A stretch of DNA of 64,000 bases from Amycolatopsis sp. (GCF_025464955.1 NZ_JAODNM010000045.1:54315-118314), one strand, 5' to 3'; positions 28,259 to 37,579 are shown, counted from the stretch's first letter. The notes: generated by a model from the sequence alone, not told the origin. Program-made: numbers and translations.

Positions 28259-29720
28259 CGCAGGCGGCGGTGTCGGCGGCGGAGACGGGGTCGCTGGGCT
28301 TGGGGGTGCCGGGGGTGCCGGTGGGCGGCGTGCTCGGGGTGGCGGCACCGCCGTCGGAGGCACCGGGACCCGAGTAGACCTGTCCGAGCAGGACGACGAT
28401 GTGTCCGGCCGGGACATCCGCGGACTGCTGCGCGGTGAGGCCGCCGAGCGCCTTCGCCACCTCCGCGCCTTTCGCGGCCATACCCGACCCGTACTGCACG
28501 AGCGACGTACGCCGTTTCGCCGTCGAGTTGTCGGCTTGCCCCGGCGCGTAGCCCTGCGTCTTCAAGACCGACGCGACCCTCGCCGCGAGGCCTTCCTTGT
28601 CGCCGGCGTTGTGGACGTCGACCGTCACGGACGGCCCCGCGTCGGGCGATGGCGGAGCCGGTGGCGCGGCCCCACCGAGCAACCCGGCCACGAAAGCCTT
28701 GACCTGTACGGGATCGACCTGCACCGCGGTCAGCCTGTGGTCAGTCGCGCTGTAGCGGTAATCGACGTTGCCGACCGGGATGGTCTTGAAACCGATGTTC
28801 CCGCCCGACAAACCCTGCAGCTGCTGGACGAAGTCGAGCAGGTTCCAGTTGTCGTCGAGCACGACCGACTTCTTCACCGAGGCGATCAGGTCCCCGAGCT
28901 TTCCTGGACTCGCCAGCGTCCCGGCGGACAGGATCGACTTGGCCAGCGACGCGAGGAAAACCTGCTGACGTCGTACGCGGCCGAGGTCGGTGCCGGGCAG
29001 TCCGTCCCGCTGACGGACGAACGCGAGCGCGTCGGCGCCTTCGATCCGCTGCGGTCCCGCCTGGAAGTCCGCGCCCGAGTTCTCGTCCTTGGTCGCCTTG
29101 CAGATGTTGACCTCGACGCCGCCGACGGCCTTGCTGATGTCGTAGAAGCTGAGCAGATTAACCTCGGCGTAGTGGTCGATCGTCAACCCGGTCAGGTTCT
29201 CGACGGCCTCCCGGGTCGCGGTCCGGCCCGCGGTCAGCGACTGTCTATCGATCTCCGCCTTGTCGGTGACACCCTGCCTGCGCAGTTTCGCGGCCTCGGC
29301 GAGCCTGCCCAGCGTGAACGCCGCATTGATCTTGCCCTTGCCCAGCCCCTCGGGCAGGTCGACGTAGGAGTCCCGGGGAATCGAGAACGCCTTGACGCTG
29401 TCCTGCCCGTTGGGGATGCGCAGCACGATGAGCGTGTCGGTCAGGTCGTCGCCGTTTGGCCCAGCCCGGAGCTCCTGCAGGACCTGGGCAGGCAGCGGGT
29501 TGCCAAACTGGTCGTTCCGGGAGTCGCGGCCGACGAGCAGGATGTCCACCGCGCCGTCCGGCGCCTGCTCGCCGGGTCCGCGGTCCTGCGCCCCGGCACC
29601 GATCACGTTGGTCCTCGCCAGCCCGTCGTTGAGCGACGTGATCGTCGAGTACCCGTACGCCGTCGCGCCGAACACGATGACGGCGAGCCCCCCGACGAGG
29701 ACCTTTCCCAGAATGTGCAC
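28251..29720 (-). CDS. LCP (LytR-CpsA-Psr) family cell-wall ligase with LytR_C domain
   Basis: Membrane-anchored phosphotransferase of 489 residues expected to attach polyprenyl-linked glycopolymers, in mycolata arabinogalactan and elsewhere teichoic-type polymers, to peptidoglycan. One N-terminal transmembrane helix (about 5-27) is followed by the LCP core with DILLVGRDSRND, the basic AFSIPRDSYVDLPEGLGKGK signature and LAFVRQRDGLPGTDLGRVRR. A LytR_C domain begins near residue 370, and a Pro/Thr/Ser-rich tail ends in a repeat region. The GTG/ATG-proximal region is normal, with ATG at 29720. Confidence 0.94.
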   Translation of the reverse strand: MHILGKVLVGGLAVIVFGATAYGYSTITSLNDGLARTNVIGAGAQDRGPGEQAPDGAVDILLVGRDSRNDQFGNPLPAQVLQELRAGPNGDDLTDTLIVLRIPNGQDSVKAFSIPRDSYVDLPEGLGKGKINAAFTLGRLAEAAKLRRQGVTDKAEIDRQSLTAGRTATREAVENLTGLTIDHYAEVNLLSFYDISKAVGGVEVNICKATKDENSGADFQAGPQRIEGADALAFVRQRDGLPGTDLGRVRRQQVFLASLAKSILSAGTLASPGKLGDLIASVKKSVVLDDNWNLLDFVQQLQGLSGGNIGFKTIPVGNVDYRYSATDHRLTAVQVDPVQVKAFVAGLLGGAAPPAPPSPDAGPSVTVDVHNAGDKEGLAARVASVLKTQGYAPGQADNSTAKRRTSLVQYGSGMAAKGAEVAKALGGLTAQQSADVPAGHIVVLLGQVYSGPGASDGGAATPSTPPTGTPGTPKPSDPVSAADTAACVD

Positions 29721-29780
29721 GTCTCCTAGACGCCCTGGGCCCTACCTTCTGTTGAGTCGGTGACCCACCTCACAACCCGA

Positions 29781-29906
29781 TCAGCCGTTGAAGAGCTGGA
29801 CGACCTTGAGGATGAGTTCGTAGACGCCGTAGACGAACGGGATCCCGACCCACGCCCACGCCAGTACCAGCAGCCCGGTCCGTCGACCGGTTGTCGGCTC
29901 GCTCAT
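29781..29906 (-). CDS. Small membrane protein, MFS transporter small subunit-like
   Basis: A 41-residue protein with one transmembrane helix (GLLVLAWAWVGIPFVYGVYE), a charged N-terminus (MSEPTTGRRT) and a short tail. Its ATG overlaps the stop of the upstream OFA-type MFS gene by 4 bp (ATGA), so it is made in step with that carrier. Similar tiny proteins accompany OFA/lactate-type MFS genes in other bacteria and have been annotated as MFS small subunits; their role is unproven. Confidence 0.8.
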   Translation of the reverse strand: MSEPTTGRRTGLLVLAWAWVGIPFVYGVYELILKVVQLFNG

Positions 29907-31264
29907 TTGCCCTCACTCCCCACCGCGACGGCAGGCTCGGCGGCCGGCTCGTGGAACTTCGCGTTCACCGGCCGGATGAATTCGTTGGCCACGAAGCCGA
30001 CGACCAGCAGTCCGATCATGATGTAGAACGACGTCGCGTACAGGTCCGGTCCCTGCTTGCCCGCGGACTTCTCGCTGTCGGCGATCCTGTCGACGATCAG
30101 CGGCCCGAGGACCCCGGCGACCGACCAAGCCGTGAGCAGCCTGCCGTGGATCGCGCCGACCTGATAGGTCCCGAACAGGTCCTTCAGGTACGCCGGAGCC
30201 GTCGCGAAACCGCCACCGTAGAACGACAGGATCACCATCGCGCACAGGACGAACACGAGCTTCGACGAGTTCGTCGTCAGGGAGATCACCAGGTAGAGCA
30301 CCGCGCCGACACCGAGGTAGACCCGGTAGATGTTCTTGCGCCCGATGAGGTCGGACAGCGAGGACCAGGCAAACCGGCCGAGCATGTTCGTCAACGACAG
30401 CAGCGCCACGAACCCCGCCGCCGCCGAAGCCGCCACCGGGACGGAGGTGTGCTTGAAGAAGTCGGTGATCATCGGCGACGCCTTCTCGAGGATGCCGATG
30501 CCCGCCGTCACGTTGAAGCACAGGACGACCCACAACAACCAGAACTGGGGTGTCTTGATCGCGTTCTTCGCCGACACGTTGGCCGTCGAGATCAACGCCC
30601 GGACGTCGGTCCTGGGTTGGAAACCGACGGGCTTCCAGCCGTCGGCCGGCACGCGCACCAGCACCGTGCCCAGCGACATGAACACGGCGTAGACCAGCCC
30701 GTGTACCAGGAAGGCACCCGCGATGCCGTGGGGCGTGACCCCGAAGTCGGTGAGCATCTCGCTCGTCCATGGCGAGGCGATGAGCGCGCCGCCGCCGAAG
30801 CCCATGATCGCGATCCCGGTCGCGACGCCCGGCCGGTCCGGGAACCATTTGATCAGCGTCGAGACGGGCGAGATGTAGCCGATGCCGAGACCGATACCGC
30901 CGACGAACCCGTAACCGACGACGATGAGCCAGTATTGGGAGGTGAACGCACCCAGGGCGGACACCAGCAGGCCGCCCGAGAAGCAGATCGTGGCGACGAA
31001 CATCGCCCAGCGCGGTCCCTTGCGCTCGACCAGCGTCCCGCCGAACGCCGCGGACAGCCCGAGCATGACGATGGCCAGCTGGAACGGCAGCGCGCTCTCG
31101 GTGCCGGACAGATGAAGCGTTTTCTCGAGGGCCGGCTTGAAGACACTCCACGCATACGCCTGACCGATCGACAGGTGCACCGCGAGGGCGGTCGGGGGAA
31201 CGAGCCAGCGACTCCAACCCGGCGGTGCGATCGTGCGGGAACGATCCAGGAAGCCGGTCGCCAT
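29903..31264 (-). CDS. OFA (oxalate/formate antiporter)-type MFS transporter
   Basis: Twelve-helix carrier of 453 residues for small carboxylates. The OFA pattern is visible: HLSIGQAYAWSVFKPAL in helix 1, GGTLVERKGPRWAM as motif A, GGIGLGIGYISPVSTLIKWFPDRPG and GRFAWSSLSDLIGRKN. The ATG at 31264 follows GGAGG by eight bases; the frame upstream to 31552 is antisense to fdhD and not used. With the FdhF-like enzyme and fdhD nearby, formate, oxalate or lactate are the likely substrates. It is coupled to the 41-residue membrane protein. Confidence 0.9.
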   Translation of the reverse strand: MATGFLDRSRTIAPPGWSRWLVPPTALAVHLSIGQAYAWSVFKPALEKTLHLSGTESALPFQLAIVMLGLSAAFGGTLVERKGPRWAMFVATICFSGGLLVSALGAFTSQYWLIVVGYGFVGGIGLGIGYISPVSTLIKWFPDRPGVATGIAIMGFGGGALIASPWTSEMLTDFGVTPHGIAGAFLVHGLVYAVFMSLGTVLVRVPADGWKPVGFQPRTDVRALISTANVSAKNAIKTPQFWLLWVVLCFNVTAGIGILEKASPMITDFFKHTSVPVAASAAAGFVALLSLTNMLGRFAWSSLSDLIGRKNIYRVYLGVGAVLYLVISLTTNSSKLVFVLCAMVILSFYGGGFATAPAYLKDLFGTYQVGAIHGRLLTAWSVAGVLGPLIVDRIADSEKSAGKQGPDLYATSFYIMIGLLVVGFVANEFIRPVNAKFHEPAAEPAVAVGSEGK

Positions 31265-31279
31265 CGGGCGCCTCCGTAG

Positions 31280-31308
31280 ACTGTATGTGGAAAGCGGTAT
31301 GTGATCAA
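31280..31308 (-). promoter_or_regulatory. Sigma-70-type promoter for the OFA carrier
   Basis: On the minus strand TTGATC (31308-31303) and TACAGT (31285-31280) are separated by 17 bases, close to consensus. Transcription would begin only a few bases before the GGAGG ribosome site of the gene starting at 31264. Confidence 0.55.
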
Positions 31309-31387
31309 CGAACAAAGTATTACTTAGTGTGGCCCGCGACACCACAGACTGTCGAACATTTTCGTGAGCGAAAGAAGTGAGGGACTG

Positions 31388-32215
31388 ATGGGACGGGTCA
31401 CGGTCAGGCGTCCGGTCCGGATGTTGTCCGCGCACGGCGAACGGCGGCGGCCGGACACCCTCGCCGCCGAGGAACCGATGGAGGTGCGGGTCAACGGCAA
31501 GGCACTGGCCGTCACGATGCGCACCCCCGGCAGCGACATCGAGCTCGCGCACGGCTTCCTGCTCAGCGAGGGGGTGATCGGCAGCCGCGAGGACATCCGC
31601 ACCGCCAGATACTGCGACGGCGTCGACGACGAGGGTCGCAACACCTACAACGTGCTCGACCTGGCGCTGGCCGAAGGCGTCCCGTCACCGGAAACCGGGG
31701 TCGAGCGCAACTTCTATACGACGTCTTCGTGCGGAGTCTGCGGGAAGGCCGCACTCGACGCGATCAAGGTGAAGACCCGGTTCGATCCGGGTGCCTCGAC
31801 GATCAAGGTGACCACCGCGGTACTCGCTGGCCTGCCCGCTGAGCTGCGCAAACAGCAGAAGGTGTTCGCCTCGACAGGCGGTCTGCACGCGGCGGCGCTG
31901 TTCACCGGCGACGGCACCCTCCTCGTCGTGCGCGAGGACGTCGGACGGCATAACGCGGTCGACAAGGTCCTCGGCTGGGCGCTGCTGGAAGGTCGGATCC
32001 CGCTGCACGACACGGCGCTGCTCGTGTCGAGCCGGGCTTCGTTCGAGCTGGTGCAGAAGGCGGCGATGGCCGGGATCGGCCTGCTCGCCGCGGTGTCCGC
32101 GCCCTCCTCGCTCGCCGCCGAGCTTGCCGAGGAGAGCGGGATGACGCTCATCGGCTTCCTGCGGGGCGAGAGTATGAACTTGTATACCGGCGACCACCGC
32201 GTCATCACCGAGTGA
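31388..32215 (+). CDS. fdhD: Formate dehydrogenase accessory sulphurtransferase FdhD
   Basis: Transfers sulphur from a cysteine desulphurase to the molybdenum cofactor of formate dehydrogenases; 275 residues. The active Cys pair lies in [14 protein letters not shown] (C115 and C118), and GALL-type residues and the C-terminal [11 protein letters not shown] box are present. ATG 31388 follows GAGGG; an in-frame ATG at 31364 would add eight residues without support. The presence of FdhD supports the FdhF-like protein at 25132 being an active Mo enzyme. Its stop overlaps the next gene start (GTGA). Confidence 0.95.
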   Translation: MGRVTVRRPVRMLSAHGERRRPDTLAAEEPMEVRVNGKALAVTMRTPGSDIELAHGFLLSEGVIGSREDIRTARYCDGVDDEGRNTYNVLDLALAEGVPSPETGVERNFYTTSSCGVCGKAALDAIKVKTRFDPGASTIKVTTAVLAGLPAELRKQQKVFASTGGLHAAALFTGDGTLLVVREDVGRHNAVDKVLGWALLEGRIPLHDTALLVSSRASFELVQKAAMAGIGLLAAVSAPSSLAAELAEESGMTLIGFLRGESMNLYTGDHRVITE

Positions 32216-33078
32216 ACGCCGAGCAGCGGAAGCTGACCCGGCGGTCCTTGCTGATCGCCGGCGCCTCCGGGCTCGGCGCTGCCGGTCTCGGCGCGACGCT
32301 GGGGCTGACGTTCGGCGCCGACTCCCCCGCCGCAGTCCACGGGGTGACCAGGTTCGAGCGGGTCTACTCCGCCGCGCGACGGCGTGAAATCGACTTCATC
32401 ACCTTCCTGCCGCCGAATCCGGCGCCCGGATTGCCGATGTCGCTGCTGCTGCACGGGCTGCACAGCAGCGCCCGCTACGCCGCGCCGACGGGCTTGGTGG
32501 ATCGGCTCGCCACCGACGTCGCCGCCGGCGCGGTGCCCGCGTTCGGGTTCGTCGCCGTCGACGGCGGAGACAGCTACTGGCACGAAAACCAGCCCGGCGA
32601 CGACCCGATGACGATGTTGCTCGAAGAGGTGCCACGGTGGCTTGCCGCCCGTGGCCTCGGCGGCGACGGCGGCTTGCCGTTCGCGGCCACCGGAATTTCG
32701 ATGGGCGGCTTCGGCGCGCTGCTGTACACGCGCAGACGCGTCGAGCGGCACCAGCCGACGTCGGCGGTCGCGACGCTCGCGCCGGCCCTGATCACGACCT
32801 GGCCGGAAATGAGCAAGCGGAACGCCTTCCATGACGCCGCGGACTGGGCGTCGATGGACCCGCTTCGCCACGTGTCGGCGCTCAAGGGAGTGCAGACCGG
32901 GATCTGGTGCGGTACCGAAGACCAGTTCATCACTGGAGTACGGGAGTACTTCGCCGCGGCGCAGCCGGCCGTGGCCTACACCGCGCCAGGGGTCCACGGG
33001 GATTCGTTCAACCGGACGGTGGTGCCGGGGCTCGTCGCCTTCGTCGGCCGCAACGTCCCCGGTCAGAGGTTCAAGTAG
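32212..33078 (+). CDS. Tat-exported alpha/beta-hydrolase esterase
   Basis: Secreted esterase of 288 residues. The N-terminus has a twin-arginine signal ([20 protein letters not shown]). The fold shows the HGLHSS oxyanion loop and the nucleophile Ser163 in [13 protein letters not shown], as in the D-esterase/mycolyltransferase-like group; [10 protein letters not shown] and APGVHG near the end supply the likely Asp and His. The GTG start overlaps the fdhD stop by 4 bp, so it is co-translated although functionally unrelated. Its 3' end overlaps the convergent RsbA-like gene by 16 bp. Confidence 0.88.
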   Translation: MNAEQRKLTRRSLLIAGASGLGAAGLGATLGLTFGADSPAAVHGVTRFERVYSAARRREIDFITFLPPNPAPGLPMSLLLHGLHSSARYAAPTGLVDRLATDVAAGAVPAFGFVAVDGGDSYWHENQPGDDPMTMLLEEVPRWLAARGLGGDGGLPFAATGISMGGFGALLYTRRRVERHQPTSAVATLAPALITTWPEMSKRNAFHDAADWASMDPLRHVSALKGVQTGIWCGTEDQFITGVREYFAAAQPAVAYTAPGVHGDSFNRTVVPGLVAFVGRNVPGQRFK

Positions 33079-33983
33079 GCCCGGACAGTGGTGCCGTCCG
33101 CGTCACTGTGCATCCTGACCAGGTCGGCCACCTCGTTGACCAGCAGCAGCCCGCGTCCGCCGGGCTGACCGATATCCGCCAGACGACGCCCGGCCAGCGG
33201 GTCGGTGATCCGGCCGCCATCGGCAACCTCGCAGACAAGCTGGCCGTTTTCACACCAGACGTAGAGCGTTCCGTGGCCCCTGCCGTGCAGGACGCTGTTG
33301 GTGCAGAGCTCGGAGACGGCGAGTGTCACGTCCTCCACCCGCGAGGGAGACAGGCCATACTGCGTCGCGTAGCCGGCGACGAAACGCCGTGCCACCGCCA
33401 ACCCCGCCAGGTCGAACTCCAGCTCAGCGGAGAAAAACGGCGGACGCGCGGGGCGACGGACTCCCCTCACGACCTCGTCCGGGGCGTACCTGCGACTCTC
33501 CCGTTCCACGCCGTGGTCGATCAGCAGTGGGTGGGTGCGAGCAGCGTCCTCGAGCACCGCGTTGTCCAGGCCGGCCTCGTCGTACGGACACAGGATTGTG
33601 GCTTCCCGGCCTTCGAACGCGAAGTTGGTGAGGGCTTCGTGCGCCAGACAGGCCGGGTATTCGAGTGCCGTCCGACCCGCCCAGATCGGTTCACCGATGA
33701 CCCGCACACGTCCGGCGTTGGCTTCGGCGAAGGCGAGCATCACACCGGGGATGATGCGGCCCGGGTTGCGGCCGGCCTTCGCCATGTCCAGCAGCTTGAC
33801 CGAAGCTGCGTGCTCGCCGAGTGCGGCTTCGATCAGCGCGAGGTTCGGCGCGGGCACCGCCACTGCGACCGGCTCCCCCGCGGCGAGTCCGGCAAGGATG
33901 AACGGGACCGTTCCGGCCAGGTACTCCTCAGCTCCGCGGTAGAACAGGGCCGGGTGAACGAAGGGCTCAGCGATCGACGACAT
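33063..33983 (-). CDS. MEDS-domain/HATPase regulator, RsbA-type anti-sigma factor
   Basis: Signal protein of 306 residues. The N-terminal half (HPALFYRGAEEYLAGTVPFI, LLDMAKAGRNPGRIIPGVML) is a MEDS sensor domain. The C-terminal half is an RsbW-like ATPase (VEDVTLAVSELCTNSVLHGRG, VADGGRITDPLAGRRL, GGRGLLLVNEVADLV). Such proteins control stress sigma factors through anti-sigma kinase activity or partner switching. No sigma factor or antagonist gene is adjacent. ATG 33983 follows a strong GGGGAGG site and is preferred to ATG 34004. Confidence 0.85.
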   Translation of the reverse strand: MSSIAEPFVHPALFYRGAEEYLAGTVPFILAGLAAGEPVAVAVPAPNLALIEAALGEHAASVKLLDMAKAGRNPGRIIPGVMLAFAEANAGRVRVIGEPIWAGRTALEYPACLAHEALTNFAFEGREATILCPYDEAGLDNAVLEDAARTHPLLIDHGVERESRRYAPDEVVRGVRRPARPPFFSAELEFDLAGLAVARRFVAGYATQYGLSPSRVEDVTLAVSELCTNSVLHGRGHGTLYVWCENGQLVCEVADGGRITDPLAGRRLADIGQPGGRGLLLVNEVADLVRMHSDADGTTVRAYLNL

Positions 33984-34053
33984 CGATGGCCTCCCCTGGT
34001 TCATGGACGGTTACCTACTCACCTACCCGGTGGACAGGCACGTCAAACGGCTA

Positions 34054-34079
34054 CCAGGGTGCGACTGGTCACACCCTGG
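34054..34079 (-). terminator. Hairpin after the 143-residue membrane protein gene
   Basis: CCAGGGTG (34054-34061) pairs with CACCCTGG (34072-34079) around a 10-base loop on the minus strand, about 28 bases past the stop codon. There is no T-run. Confidence 0.4.
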
Positions 34080-34106
34080 GGTAACCCGGCCGAACCATTG
34101 AATGGG

Positions 34107-34538
34107 TCAACTGACCCAACGGCCCACAACCGAGAGCAACCAGAAGCCGACCAGGACCGCCAGCAGGAACAACCCGGTCCACGACAGCAGCCGACGGTGG
34201 TCTTCGACGTCCGTGGCCCGGATGCGACGCAGCGCGTAGGCGCCGACCCCGAACAAGGGGATCGGGATCAACGGCAGCGCCGACAACCGCGTCGCGATCG
34301 CGACCAAGCAGACCCCGGTCAAGACCCACAGGACGACCACCAGCGCGCGGTGCAGCCGCGGGTGGCCGAGGTAGGCCGCCTTGACGATGCGCTGCGCGAC
34401 ATCACCGATGCCCCGGATCTCGGCTCGCCGGCCGGTTCCGGTGTCGCCTTCGGGGACGGGGCCGGAGGCCCTGTCCGAGGCTTCCTTGCCCGAGATCTCA
34501 TTGTCACCGCGAGGAGCGGTCAGCGGCACGGTTGTCAT
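34107..34538 (-). CDS. Small membrane protein of unknown function
   Basis: 143 residues. A polar, probably cytoplasmic N-terminus of about 55 residues leads to three hydrophobic segments (LHRALVVVLWVLTGVCLVAI, ALPLIPIPLFGVGAYALR, and LSWTGLFLLAVLVGFWLLSV). No family recognised. It is downstream of clpX on the same strand, 42 bases from its stop, and could be co-transcribed, but nothing in the sequence links it to proteolysis. Confidence 0.75.
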   Translation of the reverse strand: MTTVPLTAPRGDNEISGKEASDRASGPVPEGDTGTGRRAEIRGIGDVAQRIVKAAYLGHPRLHRALVVVLWVLTGVCLVAIATRLSALPLIPIPLFGVGAYALRRIRATDVEDHRRLLSWTGLFLLAVLVGFWLLSVVGRWVS

Positions 34539-34580
34539 CCTGTTTTCCAGTCGATCTCAAGGCATGCGGCCCTGGGACCG

Positions 34581-35876
34581 CTATGCCGACTTCTCACCAC
34601 GTTCGCTGCGCTGCCGCCGGGACGGCTGCCGCGAAACGATCGTCGGGTTCACATTGTCTCGTACGGTCTGCTCGGTGATGACGACCTTGGCGACATCGTC
34701 CCGGCTGGGGATGTCGTACATAGTCGACTGCAGGACCTCTTCCATGATGGCGCGCAGTCCTCGGGCTCCGGTACCGCGCAGCACCGCCTGGTCGGCGATG
34801 GCCTCCAGCGCCGTCGGGGTGAACTCGAGCTCGACGTTGTCCATCTCGAAAAGCTTCTTGTACTGCTTGACCAGCGCGTTTCGCGGTGTGGTCAGGATGG
34901 AGACCAGCGACTCCTTGTCGAGGCTGGTGACGCTGGCCACGACCGGCAGCCGACCGATGAACTCGGGGATGAGCCCGAACTTGATCAGGTCCTCCGGCAT
35001 GGTGTCGGAGAAGACGTCACTGCTCTCGATCTCGGCTTTGGTACGGATCTCGGCACCGAAGCCGAGGCCACGCTTGCCGACCCGCTCGTTGATGATCCGC
35101 TCAAGCCCCGCGAAGGCACCGGCCACGATGAACAGCACGTTCGTCGTGTCGATCTGGATGAACTCCTGGTGCGGGTGCTTTCGTCCGCCCTGCGGCGGGA
35201 CCGAGGCGGTGGTGCCCTCGAGGATCTTCAGCAGGGCCTGCTGCACGCCCTCGCCGGAGACGTCCCGGGTGATGGAGGGGTTCTCCGATTTGCGAGCGAT
35301 CTTGTCGACTTCGTCGATGTAGATGATGCCCGTCTCGGCGCGCTTCACGTCGTAGTCGGCCGCCTGGATCAGCTTCAGCAGGATGTTCTCGACATCCTCA
35401 CCGACATAACCGGCTTCGGTCAGCGCGGTGGCGTCGGCGATCGCGAACGGCACGTTGAGCAGCTTCGCCAGGGTCTGGGCGAGGTAGGTCTTGCCACAAC
35501 CGGTGGGGCCGAGCATCAGGATATTGGACTTCGCGAGCTCGATCGGCTCGTCCTTGGAGTCCTTCGGGCCGGCCTTTTCCTCGGCCTGGATGCGCTTGTA
35601 GTGGTTGTACACTGCGACCGCAAGCGTCCGCTTGGCGTCGTCCTGGCCGATGATGTACTGCTCGAGGAACTCGTGGATGTCCGCGGGCTTGGGCAGCTCG
35701 TCGAGCTTGACCTCACCGGCTTCGGCCAGTTCTTCCTCGATGATCTCGTTGCAGAGATCGATGCACTCATCGCAGATGTACACGCCGGGCCCGGCAATGA
35801 GCTTCTTCACCTGCTTCTGGCTCTTGCCGCAGAAAGAACACTTGAGCAGGTCGCCGCCGTCGCCGATTCGTGGCAT
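34581..35876 (-). CDS. clpX: ATP-dependent Clp protease ATPase subunit ClpX
   Basis: AAA+ unfoldase that recognises and feeds substrates to ClpP; 431 residues. The N-terminal zinc domain has C13, C16, C35 and C38 (CSFCGKS and CDECIDLC). It has Walker A GPTGCGKT near 120, Walker [11 protein letters not shown], the ClpP-contact IGF-type loop (FIGRLP region), and sensor motifs. ATG 35876 gives [19 protein letters not shown], the family start; an open frame to 35987 is not used. It lies downstream of clpP1-clpP2 behind a hairpin and about 280 non-coding bases that probably hold its own promoter. Confidence 0.97.
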   Translation of the reverse strand: MPRIGDGGDLLKCSFCGKSQKQVKKLIAGPGVYICDECIDLCNEIIEEELAEAGEVKLDELPKPADIHEFLEQYIIGQDDAKRTLAVAVYNHYKRIQAEEKAGPKDSKDEPIELAKSNILMLGPTGCGKTYLAQTLAKLLNVPFAIADATALTEAGYVGEDVENILLKLIQAADYDVKRAETGIIYIDEVDKIARKSENPSITRDVSGEGVQQALLKILEGTTASVPPQGGRKHPHQEFIQIDTTNVLFIVAGAFAGLERIINERVGKRGLGFGAEIRTKAEIESSDVFSDTMPEDLIKFGLIPEFIGRLPVVASVTSLDKESLVSILTTPRNALVKQYKKLFEMDNVELEFTPTALEAIADQAVLRGTGARGLRAIMEEVLQSTMYDIPSRDDVAKVVITEQTVRDNVNPTIVSRQPSRRQRSERGEKSA

Positions 35877-36083
35877 GTCCGTTGACCTCGTCCCCTCCGG
35901 TGCACGTTTGCGTGCACCTGATTGTCCTCGTGGTCCTGCTCCGCCGGCGCCGCGGGCCCGCCTCTTGTTCGGTGGCGGACCCTGCACGCAGTGCCACTGA
36001 CGTTACCCGCCCAGCGCGCCCGGCGGGAGGACCTTCCCGCTAAACGACGTGCGAGCTGGTCGCCGTGCCAGAGAGACACTAGA

Positions 36084-36129
36084 CCCCGCGACCGGTGCGT
36101 GCCGTTCCTCGACACGCACCGATGCGGGG
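36084..36129 (-). terminator. Hairpin after clpP2
   Basis: CCCCGC (36084-36089) pairs with GCGGGG (36124-36129) and CGGTGCGTG (36093-36101) with CACGCACCG (36113-36121), leaving a small internal mismatch. It is on the minus strand between the clpP operon and clpX. There is no T-run. Confidence 0.55.
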
Positions 36130-36155
36130 TTTACGCGCTAAGCGGGCGACACAGG

Positions 36156-36806
36156 TTAGTTCGCCGAGGCCTTCCGGTAAGGCAGGACCTCGTCGATGAT
36201 CCCGTACTCCTTCGCCTCTTCGGCGGTGAGGATCTTGTCCCGTTCGATATCCTTGCGGACCTGCTCGGGATCCTTGTTCGTGTGCTTGGCCAGCGTGGTC
36301 TCCAGGAGACGACGCACGCGCTGGATCTCGTTGGCCTGGATCTCCAGGTCGGAGACCTGCCCGTAGGTGCCTTCTATGGCCGGCTGGTGGATCAGCACCC
36401 GGGAGTTCGGCAGGGAGAACCGCTTGCCCGGGGTGCCCGCCGCCAGCAGCACGGCCGCGGCCGAGGCCGCCTGCCCGATGCACATCGTGGAGATGTCGGG
36501 ACGGACGTACTGCATGGTGTCGTAGATCGCCATCAGCGCCGTGAGCGAGCCACCGGGCGAGTTGATCAGGATGGTGATGTCGCGGTCCGGGTCCTCGTGC
36601 TCGAGGTGCAGCAGCTGGACCATGACGTCGTTGGCCGACGCGTCGTCGACCTGCACGCCGAGCATGATCTGACGCTCTTCGTAGAGCTTGTTGTACGGGT
36701 TCGATTCCTTGATCCCGTAGCTGGTGCGCTCGACGTAGGACGGCAGGATGTACCGGGACTGCGGAAGCCGGAGGCCGCTGGACTCCGGAAGCTGGAAGTT
36801 GCTCAT
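36156..36806 (-). CDS. clpP2: ATP-dependent Clp protease proteolytic subunit 2
   Basis: Serine protease subunit of 216 residues. The nucleophile is Ser115 in CIGQAASAAAVLL and the His is His140 in RVLIHQP; the N-terminal axial-loop region (SRYILPSYVERTSYG) is longer than in the first subunit. Actinobacterial ClpP1 and ClpP2 form a mixed tetradecamer that requires both rings. It lies 25 bases downstream of clpP1, in one operon. Confidence 0.96.
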   Translation of the reverse strand: MSNFQLPESSGLRLPQSRYILPSYVERTSYGIKESNPYNKLYEERQIMLGVQVDDASANDVMVQLLHLEHEDPDRDITILINSPGGSLTALMAIYDTMQYVRPDISTMCIGQAASAAAVLLAAGTPGKRFSLPNSRVLIHQPAIEGTYGQVSDLEIQANEIQRVRRLLETTLAKHTNKDPEQVRKDIERDKILTAEEAKEYGIIDEVLPYRKASAN

Positions 36807-36831
36807 GGGGATTCTCCTTCTACCGGCCCGG

Positions 36832-37440
36832 TCAGCTGTCCGTGTTCGGGGTCGGGTTCTCCCGCGTCAGTACCTGGTCGACGAACCCGTAGTCCTTCGA
36901 CTCCTGAGCGGTGAACCAGCGGTCGCGGTCGCCGTCCTTGACGATCTGCTCGACGGTCTGGCCGGTCTGTTCGGCCGTGAGCTTCGCCAGCTCCTGCTTC
37001 CACTTGCCGAACACCTCAGCCTGGATCGCGATGTCCGAGGCGGTACCGCCCACCCCGGCCGAGGGCTGGTGCATCAGGATGCGCGCGTGCTGGAGCGCGT
37101 AGCGCTTGCCGGGGGTGCCCGAGGAAAGCAGGAACTGCCCCATCGACGCGGCGAGCCCCATCGCGTACGTCTGCACGTCCGGCTTGATGAGCTGCATGGT
37201 GTCGTAGATGGCGAATCCGGCGGTGACCGAGCCACCCGGCGAGTTGATGTACAAACGGATGTCGGACTCGGAGTCATCGGCGTCGAGCAGCAGGAGCTGC
37301 GCGGTGATCCGATTCGCGATCTCGTCGTTGACCTCGGAACCGAGCACGATGATGCGCTCGGCGAGCAGCCGCTCGGACACCGAATCGGTCAGATTGAGCC
37401 CCGCGGTCGTCGACCGCGCCTGGGGCATGTGCTGCGTCAC
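36832..37440 (-). CDS. clpP1: ATP-dependent Clp protease proteolytic subunit 1
   Basis: Serine protease subunit of 202 residues from the GTG at 37440 (an ATG at 37428 is the alternative). Ser99 lies in YAMGLAASMGQFLL and His124 in RILMHQPSAG. It is the first gene of the clpP1-clpP2 operon, downstream of the tig terminator. It needs ClpP2 for activity in related species. Confidence 0.96.
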   Translation of the reverse strand: MTQHMPQARSTTAGLNLTDSVSERLLAERIIVLGSEVNDEIANRITAQLLLLDADDSESDIRLYINSPGGSVTAGFAIYDTMQLIKPDVQTYAMGLAASMGQFLLSSGTPGKRYALQHARILMHQPSAGVGGTASDIAIQAEVFGKWKQELAKLTAEQTGQTVEQIVKDGDRDRWFTAQESKDYGFVDQVLTRENPTPNTDS

Positions 37441-37528
37441 GTCTGCCTGCCTTTTCGCCGCTCTGGCCCCGGTGGAAAAGGGCCACTGCTTCGTTTGAAG
37501 ATGCTGAAGATCTTGCAATCGACACTAA

Positions 37529-37570
37529 CGAACTTGGGCGGTGCAGAATGCCTGACACCGCCCAAGTTCG
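37529..37570 (-). terminator. Terminator of tig
   Basis: A perfect 15-bp stem, CGAACTTGGGCGGTG (37529-37543) with CACCGCCCAAGTTCG (37556-37570), has a 12-base loop. On the minus strand it begins nine bases after the tig stop and is followed by TTAGTGTCG. Confidence 0.75.
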
Positions 37571-37579
37571 CTGAGAGCT

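Noticed and set aside
31265..31552. N-terminal extension of the OFA carrier to 31552
   Set aside because: It would overlap the divergent fdhD gene and has no carrier similarity; ATG 31264 has a strong GGAGG.
34103..34118. Palindrome TGGGTCA-AC-TGACCCA
   Set aside because: It overlaps the stop codon of the 143-residue membrane protein gene and has no promoter context; probably chance.
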